Below are positions 59,159 through 64,000 of a stretch of 64,000 nt of DNA, one piece after another. The stretch is from Flavihumibacter sp. UBA7668 (GTDB taxonomy: Bacteria; Bacteroidota; Bacteroidia; Chitinophagales; Chitinophagaceae). Each line of letters opens with the position of its first letter. Positions within the stretch are counted from its first letter, which is position 1. Under the pieces are notes generated by a model. That model ran no database searches. It saw only the letters and a program-made list of their open reading frames with translations, and was not told where the DNA came from. The translations under genes were made by a program, and so were the position numbers. The stretch spans positions 310,001 to 374,000 of the forward strand of contig NZ_DLHM01000002.1 in assembly GCF_002483205.1 (NCBI RefSeq), given 5' to 3'.

Positions 59159-60658
59159 ATGAAATTCAAGTCTTTTCTTGCTAAACCCTTCGCCTCCTAC
59201 GTTTATAAGCAGGTAAAAAGGTCGATGCAACAGGCGGTACCCGACCAGGAAGCCATTTTCCGGGAACTGCTGAAAACAGGCTCCGGAACCCAGTTCGGAA
59301 AAGATCACCACCTGGGTGAGGTGAAGACGATGGAGGAATTCCGGCAGGCGGTACCCATCCGCGATTATGAGCAGATCAAACCCTGGATCGAACTGGTAAA
59401 AGAAGGCAAACACAATATATTATGGAAAGGTAAGCCCATCTATTTTGCTAAAACTTCGGGTACAACAAGTGGCGTGAAATACATCCCCATAACCAAAGAT
59501 TCCATCCCCAATCATATTAATACGGCCCGAAATGCATTGCTCTGCTATATGGCTGAATCGGGAAATGCAAAGTTTGCGGATGGTAATATGATCTTTTTAT
59601 CGGGTTCCCCGGAACTGGAACGGATGGCAGGAATTCCAACCGGCCGGTTAAGCGGAATTGTAAATCACCATATTCCCAGTTACCTGCGAAAAAATCAGTT
59701 GCCTTCTTACGAAACCAATTGTATGGAGGAGTGGGAGACCAAGCTCGATAAAATTGTGGAGGAAACCATCCGGCAGAATATGACTCTGATCAGTGGAATT
59801 CCACCCTGGATGCAGATGTATTTCGACCGGCTCATGGAAAAAAGCGGAAAACGGGTAGGGGAACTGTTTCCGGAATTTTCGGTTCTCGTGCACGGCGGGG
59901 TGAATTTCGAACCATATAAAGCGAAACTGCTCGACAGTATTGGCAGATCGGTGGCAGCCATTGAAACCTTTCCTGCTTCGGAAGGATTTTTTGCTTTTCA
60001 GGACAGTCAGCATGCAGAGGGACTTTTACTAAATACCAACAGCGGAATCTGGTTTGAATTTGTACCTGTGAATGAAATATTTACGGAGAATCCAACCAGG
60101 CTTTCTTTACAGGACGTAAAAATAGGAGAGAACTATGCCCTCGTCATCAACAGCAATGCCGGTTTGTGGAGTTATAATATTGGCGATACCATCAAATTTG
60201 TTTCCACTGATCCGTATAGAATAATTGTATCCGGAAGAATCAAGCATTTTATTTCTGCATTTGGAGAACATGTGATTGGAGAAGAAGTGGAATACAGTCT
60301 GATGAAAGCAGCAACGGAAACCGGTGTACATATTACGGAGTTTACCGTGGCACCTATGATATCACAGGATAAAGGGAAATCCTTTCATGAATGGTTTATT
60401 GAGTTTGATACGGTGCCGGATAATATGGCTGCTTTTGCACAACAGGTAAATGAAAACCTGCGCAAAAAAAATATCTATTACGATGATCTCATTACCGGAA
60501 ATATTTTACTTCCATTAAAAATTACGCCGGTACGCAAGAATGGATTTATTGATTACATGAAGAGTATTGGCAAACTGGGCGGACAAAATAAAGTGCCGCG
60601 ATTAAGCAATGATCGCAAACTGGCAGAGGCCTTAGAACCCTGGTTTGAGCGGGAATAA
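59159..60658 (+). CDS. GH3 (auxin-responsive)-family acyl-acid amide synthetase-like protein
   Basis: ATG 59159 (MKFKSFLAKPFASYVYKQ) is used; the in-frame TTG at 59132 lies inside a -7 element TAAATTTG (59127-59134) and is rejected. The 499-aa protein has the GH3/adenylate-forming motifs FAKTSGTTSGVKYIPIT (ATP loop), AIETFPASEGFFAFQ, WSYNIGDTIKFVST and IKHFISAFGEHVIGEEVEY. Plant GH3 enzymes join amino acids to acyl acids; the role in Bacteroidota is unknown. It is divergent from the rplU operon. Confidence 0.9.
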   Translation: MKFKSFLAKPFASYVYKQVKRSMQQAVPDQEAIFRELLKTGSGTQFGKDHHLGEVKTMEEFRQAVPIRDYEQIKPWIELVKEGKHNILWKGKPIYFAKTSGTTSGVKYIPITKDSIPNHINTARNALLCYMAESGNAKFADGNMIFLSGSPELERMAGIPTGRLSGIVNHHIPSYLRKNQLPSYETNCMEEWETKLDKIVEETIRQNMTLISGIPPWMQMYFDRLMEKSGKRVGELFPEFSVLVHGGVNFEPYKAKLLDSIGRSVAAIETFPASEGFFAFQDSQHAEGLLLNTNSGIWFEFVPVNEIFTENPTRLSLQDVKIGENYALVINSNAGLWSYNIGDTIKFVSTDPYRIIVSGRIKHFISAFGEHVIGEEVEYSLMKAATETGVHITEFTVAPMISQDKGKSFHEWFIEFDTVPDNMAAFAQQVNENLRKKNIYYDDLITGNILLPLKITPVRKNGFIDYMKSIGKLGGQNKVPRLSNDRKLAEALEPWFERE

Positions 60659-60745
60659 AACTAACAAGCGTTTGATAATATTCAATATTTTGCCTGCCTA
60701 ACAATATTTTAATGAATAATTTGGGAGAAGTTCATTAAAAACGTA

Positions 60746-60753
60746 TAATTTTG
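60746..60753 (+). promoter_or_regulatory. -7 element upstream of the arg leader
   Basis: TAATTTTG matches TAnnTTTG. A TTG at 60721-60723 gives a long 22-nt spacer, so the -33 is weak. The start point would be near 60760, just ahead of the leader ORF. Confidence 0.5.
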
Positions 60754-60787
60754 GCTCGCATTTTAAACATAGGCAATTAAACGAATA

Positions 60788-60892
60788 ATGAATAGTTTCC
60801 AACCATATAGCGCTCCCTTTCAGCTGGACAGCCAGGTTGATGTACTTTTACATGCCTTTTGTTTTCTTCCCCGACCGCGACGTGGATGCTGA
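60788..60892 (+). CDS. Possible arginine leader peptide, 34 aa
   Basis: ATG 60788 opens a 34-codon frame (MNSFQPYSAPFQLDS...) that ends CFLPRPRRGC and a TGA at 60890-60892. Three Arg codons (CGA, CGA, CGT) lie within the last six residues. The stop codon lies inside the 5' arm of a stem CTGATAGG (60889-60896) / CCTATCAG (60917-60924). The genes that follow are for arginine synthesis. This is the arrangement of an attenuation leader, though no U-tract follows the stem, so termination is not shown; translation-linked control is another possibility. Confidence 0.5.
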   Translation: MNSFQPYSAPFQLDSQVDVLLHAFCFLPRPRRGC

Positions 60893-60924
60893 TAGGACGA
60901 GCCCTTTGCACCGGCCCCTATCAG
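60889..60924 (+). promoter_or_regulatory. Candidate attenuator stem-loop of the arg operon
   Basis: The 8-bp perfect stem CTGATAGG / CCTATCAG closes a 20-nt GC-rich loop. A ribosome held at the Arg codons at 60872-60883 would cover its 5' arm. No poly-U follows (the next bases are TGAAAAAAGCCCC). The remaining 60925-60996 shows no other clear structure. Confidence 0.45.
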
Positions 60925-61002
60925 TGAAAAAAGCCCCAATGATTTAAGTTCTTACACCCAACGTGTACGCAGCCAGTTTACTGATCCTTTAATTTATTGC
61001 AA

Positions 61003-61725
61003 GTGGAAAATTCCGCCATTATCGTGAGGGTAGCCACTCCCGATGATATACATTATTCCGTTACCATTACTGATGAGATGGAATCCTCGGCCAAGGCCAG
61101 GGGTACCGGTATCGCCAAACGTTCTCCTGAATACATCGAACAAAAGATGAAAGAAGGAAAATCGGTGATTGCTGTTACAGAAGAAGGGGCATGGGTGGGC
61201 TTTTGTTATATCGAAACCTGGAGTCATGGTGAGTATGTTGCCAATTCGGGTCTGATCGTTTCTCCTGAATACAGAAAAAGCGGTGTGGCAAAACGCATCA
61301 AGGAAAATATTTTTGCCCTCTCCAGAAAGCTCTATCCAAATGCCAAGATTTTCGGTCTCACAACCGGACTTGCAGTAATGAAAATTAATTCCGATTTAGG
61401 ATATGAACCGGTAACTTACTCCGAATTAACCCAGGATGAAGCATTCTGGGCGGGTTGTAAGAGTTGTGTGAATTACGATATTCTCATGAGCAAGGAACGC
61501 AAAAATTGTTTTTGCACAGCCATGCTCTATGATCCCAAAGACCATTACCAACCGGAAGAAACAGCCGAAGATTTCAAGCAGCATTCCAAAGGCTATGAAC
61601 GCCTGCTGCGTTTAAAGAAATCACGTTTTCTAAAAGCATTCAGGAAAATAACCGGCTCCGATTCTAAATCCGGTGGCGGTGGCGGACAGGTAAAAAAAAG
61701 GTTCTTTTCATTCTTTCATTTCTAA
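61003..61725 (+). CDS. GNAT acetyltransferase of the arginine pathway
   Basis: GTG 61003 (MENSAIIVRVATPDDIHY) fits best; TTG 60997 is an alternative and no ATG is near. The 240-aa protein has GNAT motif A (NSGLIVSPEYRKSGVAKRIKENIF) and conserved FGLTTGLAVMKINSDLGYEPVTYSELTQDEAFWAGCKSCVNYD and NCFCTAMLYDP with a Cys cluster. This protein type stands first in arg operons of Bacteroidota and is thought to make N-acetylated (or N-succinylated) glutamate; that activity is inferred from context. The C-terminal Gly-rich tail is unusual. It lies 14 bp before argG. Confidence 0.85.
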   Translation: MENSAIIVRVATPDDIHYSVTITDEMESSAKARGTGIAKRSPEYIEQKMKEGKSVIAVTEEGAWVGFCYIETWSHGEYVANSGLIVSPEYRKSGVAKRIKENIFALSRKLYPNAKIFGLTTGLAVMKINSDLGYEPVTYSELTQDEAFWAGCKSCVNYDILMSKERKNCFCTAMLYDPKDHYQPEETAEDFKQHSKGYERLLRLKKSRFLKAFRKITGSDSKSGGGGGQVKKRFFSFFHF

Positions 61726-61739
61726 ACTTATAAGCGAAG

Positions 61740-62948
61740 ATGACATCGAAAAAAGTTGTACTCGGATTTAGCGGCGGACTGGACACTACCTATTGTGCTA
61801 AATATTTGTTTGAAGAGCTGGGATATGAAGTTTATTCCATTATTGTAAATACGGGTGGATTCAGTGAAGAAGAATTGACAAGAATTGAAGCGCATGCCAA
61901 AAAACTCGGCGTAAAATCGCATACTACCGTGGATGCCGTGAAGGGATATTATGATCGCATTATACAATACCTGATTTTCGGAAATGTATTGAAGAATAAT
62001 ACGTATCCATTGAGTGTTTCGGCAGAACGCCTGAGCCAGGCCATTCATATTGCAGAACATGCACGTGCCATTGGTGCCGATGCAGTAGCACATGGAAGTA
62101 CCGGAGCCGGAAATGATCAGGTTCGGTTTGATATGGTATTTCATATCATGATTCCCAATCTGCCGATTCTGACACCCATCCGAGATCTGCAACTGAGTCG
62201 CGAAGCCGAGATCGATTACCTCAAAGCGCGCGATGTGGAAATGAATTTTGACAAAGCACAATATTCCATTAATAAAGGGTTGTGGGGAACCAGTGTGGGC
62301 GGAAAGGAAACCCTGAACAGTAAAGGCCTGTTGCCGGAAGAAGCCTGGCCTACACAGGTAACTAAAACCACACCGGAAGAACTGGTACTTCATTTTGAAA
62401 AAGGACATCTGACCGGAGTTAATGGCCGGAGTTTTGATCATCCGGTTGAAGCTATTCAGGAAGTACAAAAAATAGCCGGACCATTTGGTATTGGCAGGGA
62501 TATCCATGTGGGTGATACCATTATTGGAATTAAAGGACGTGTGGGATTTGAAGCAGCGGCACCAATGGTGATTTTGAAGAGTCATCATGCACTGGAGAAA
62601 CATGTATTAACCAAATGGCAGCTGAGCTGGAAAGATCAGTTAGCGCAGTTTTATGGCAACTGGTTGCATGAGGGACAAATTCTGGATCCGGTAATGCGTG
62701 ATATTGAAGCCTTCCTGACGCATTCGCAGGAAACGGTAACCGGTGATGTGTTTGTACAATTGCACCCCTATCGTTTTCAGATCATTGGGATTGAATCGAA
62801 ACACGATCTGATGTCGAGCAAGTTTGGAAAATATGGTGAAATGAATAGTGGCTGGACGGGTCAGGATGTGCGTGGGTTCAGTAAGATCTTTGGGAATCAG
62901 ACGGCGATCTGGAATAGCGTCAATGAGGAAGTGAAAGGTGAAAAGTGA
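61740..62948 (+). CDS. argG: Argininosuccinate synthase
   Basis: This 402-aa enzyme joins citrulline and aspartate with ATP to argininosuccinate. The PP-loop motif VLGFSGGLDTTY, then AHGSTGAGNDQVRFD, SREAEIDYLKARDV and WGTSVGGKE are typical of the group found in Bacteroidota. The last residues (NEEVKGEK) are read from the GTGAAAGGTGAAAAG repeat, so the C-terminus has been altered or extended by it. It is the second gene of the arg operon. Confidence 0.96.
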   Translation: MTSKKVVLGFSGGLDTTYCAKYLFEELGYEVYSIIVNTGGFSEEELTRIEAHAKKLGVKSHTTVDAVKGYYDRIIQYLIFGNVLKNNTYPLSVSAERLSQAIHIAEHARAIGADAVAHGSTGAGNDQVRFDMVFHIMIPNLPILTPIRDLQLSREAEIDYLKARDVEMNFDKAQYSINKGLWGTSVGGKETLNSKGLLPEEAWPTQVTKTTPEELVLHFEKGHLTGVNGRSFDHPVEAIQEVQKIAGPFGIGRDIHVGDTIIGIKGRVGFEAAAPMVILKSHHALEKHVLTKWQLSWKDQLAQFYGNWLHEGQILDPVMRDIEAFLTHSQETVTGDVFVQLHPYRFQIIGIESKHDLMSSKFGKYGEMNSGWTGQDVRGFSKIFGNQTAIWNSVNEEVKGEK

Positions 62949-62976
62949 AAAGTGAGAAGGGGTGAAAAGTTAAAAG
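62930..62976. repeat. GTGAAAGG-type repeat overlapping the argG 3' end
   Basis: Repeats of GTGAAAGGTGAAAAGTGA run from the last argG codons to just before argC. This patch is of the same family as those at 21413, 26778 and 57945. Confidence 0.7.
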
Positions 62977-62983
62977 TGAAAGT

Positions 62984-63964
62984 ATGAGTAAAATAAAAGC
63001 GGGCATAATTGGCGGGGCGGGATATACGGGTGGAGAGTTGATTCGTCTGCTCATCAATCATCCGTTTGCTGAACTGGTTTTTGTGCACAGCAAAAGCAGT
63101 GCGGGAAAGCCCTTGCATTCTGTACATGCAGATTTACTGGGTGATACGGATTTGTTATTTACGGATTCACTGGATTGGAAAGTGGACTGTTTGTTTCTTT
63201 GTACGGGGCATGGGGAGGCAAGGAAATTTCTGGAAGCAAATCCGCCTGCTGCAGGAACAAAAATTATTGATCTGTCGAATGATTTTCGATTGAAACAATC
63301 AGCTGCTTTAGGTGAACTGGATTTTGTGTACGGGTTGCCCGAATTAAATCGGGAAGCCATCCGCACTGCTTCGGCCATTGCAAATCCGGGTTGTTTTGCA
63401 ACAGCTATTCAATTGGGTTTGTTGCCACTGGCAAAAGCCGGCTTGCTGGATGAAATTTACACAACCGGTATTACCGGATCTACCGGTGCCGGACAGGGAT
63501 TGAGTGCTACTTCGCATTTCAGCTGGAGAGCCAATAATATTCAGGCATATAAAACCCTTACGCATCAGCACCTTGGAGAAATCGGGGAATCACTTTTGCA
63601 GTTGCAGCCGGATAGCGATATCGATCTGAGTTTTGTACCCTGGCGGGGTGATTTCGCCCGTGGTATATTTATCAGTTCCACCCTTCATATGGAGTTGCCT
63701 TTTGAAGAATTACAGGCCTTGTATGAAGTGTTTTATGCAGATCATCCATTTACTGTGGTGAGCAGGGACGCGATTTTTTTGAAACAGATCGTGAATACCA
63801 ATAAAGCGGTGGTTCAATTGGAAAAAGTGGGCAGCAAACTGGTGGTGCATAGTGCCATTGATAATTTATTAAAAGGTGCAAGCGGTCAGGCTGTACAGAA
63901 TATGAACCTCCTGTTTGATCGTGATGAACGAAGTGGCCTGCAATTAAAAGCTGCCGGCTTCTAA
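62984..63964 (+). CDS. argC: N-acetyl-gamma-glutamyl-phosphate reductase
   Basis: This 326-aa NADPH-dependent enzyme makes N-acetylglutamate semialdehyde in arginine synthesis. It has KAGIIGGAGYTGGELIRLL (Rossmann loop), DLSNDFRL, the catalytic Cys motif ANPGCFATAIQL, TGITGSTGAGQG, FVPWRGDFARGI and the conserved end VHSAIDNLLKGASGQAVQNMNLL. The length is typical of the short bacterial class. It is the third visible gene of the arg operon; the window ends 36 bp later, where TTTATTCACTCTTTCAC again resembles the repeat family. Confidence 0.97.
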   Translation: MSKIKAGIIGGAGYTGGELIRLLINHPFAELVFVHSKSSAGKPLHSVHADLLGDTDLLFTDSLDWKVDCLFLCTGHGEARKFLEANPPAAGTKIIDLSNDFRLKQSAALGELDFVYGLPELNREAIRTASAIANPGCFATAIQLGLLPLAKAGLLDEIYTTGITGSTGAGQGLSATSHFSWRANNIQAYKTLTHQHLGEIGESLLQLQPDSDIDLSFVPWRGDFARGIFISSTLHMELPFEELQALYEVFYADHPFTVVSRDAIFLKQIVNTNKAVVQLEKVGSKLVVHSAIDNLLKGASGQAVQNMNLLFDRDERSGLQLKAAGF

Positions 63965-64000
63965 TTGCAGGACCCCCTTCACATTTATTCACTCTTTCAC

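Overview
The window reads as a chromosomal segment of a Bacteroidota bacterium, most likely family Chitinophagaceae. Supporting signs are two SusC/SusD pairs, a ligand-binding propeller hybrid sensor kinase, LytS/LytTR and XylR/AraC-type regulators, an alanine/lysine/proline-rich histone H1-like protein beside rplU-rpmA, and promoters of the Bacteroidota type (TTG, about 19 nt, TAnnTTTG). Genus cannot be fixed from the sequence alone.

Layout. 1-3267 (-): hybrid two-component sensor cut by the window edge. 3.4-7.3 kb: secreted proteins, an AmpG-like transporter and a secreted hydrolase. 7.3-8.8 kb: a DHFR-like / ArsR / AHSA1 operon behind a palindrome-covered promoter. 8.8-13.1 kb: small orphan enzymes, several of them deletion-damaged (amidohydrolase remnant, GNAT pseudogene, shortened methyltransferase). 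13.1-15.2 kb: DUF3307 and SatD genes divergent from a YdeI-like gene across a striking four-copy 29-bp operator array. 15.2-24.8 kb: S41 peptidase, three tRNA genes, two relics of an ISAon1-type transposase, a histidine kinase, a phosphoesterase, a glycosyltransferase, a broken glycoside hydrolase and an outer-membrane barrel protein. 25-26.8 kb: LytS/LytTR pair. 27-49.4 kb: the carbohydrate region. 49.4-57.7 kb: DUF3667, MazG, a 1251-aa membrane histidine kinase and a PolX/PHP protein. 58-59 kb: H1-like protein, rpmA, rplU. 59.1-60.7 kb: GH3-family protein. 60.7-64 kb: arginine biosynthesis operon (GNAT acetyltransferase, argG, argC), preceded by a possible arginine-codon leader peptide.

The most interesting system is in the carbohydrate region. 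Four promoters share one architecture: a half-site CGCA-W-TTTGA-W-G, nine bases, a second half-site CGCA, then exactly 30 bases to a -7 element TAnnTTTR. They lie in front of (1) susC1-susD1-LamG-alkaline phosphatase, (2) a Tat-exported glycoside hydrolase, (3) susC2-susD2 and (4) a ROK-family kinase gene followed by an XylR/AraC-type regulator gene. The two half-sites are 21 bp apart, each operator is oriented toward its gene, and no good -33 TTG is present. This strongly suggests one activator, most simply the AraC-type protein at 45727-46893, controlling two transport systems, a hydrolase, a phosphatase and a sugar kinase as a single regulon.

A second theme is genome erosion. Several non-essential genes carry internal deletions, and low-complexity repeats (TGAAAGG, TGAATAAGG and purine-rich forms) fill many intergenic regions and run into the 3' ends of argG and of the VCBS-repeat gene.
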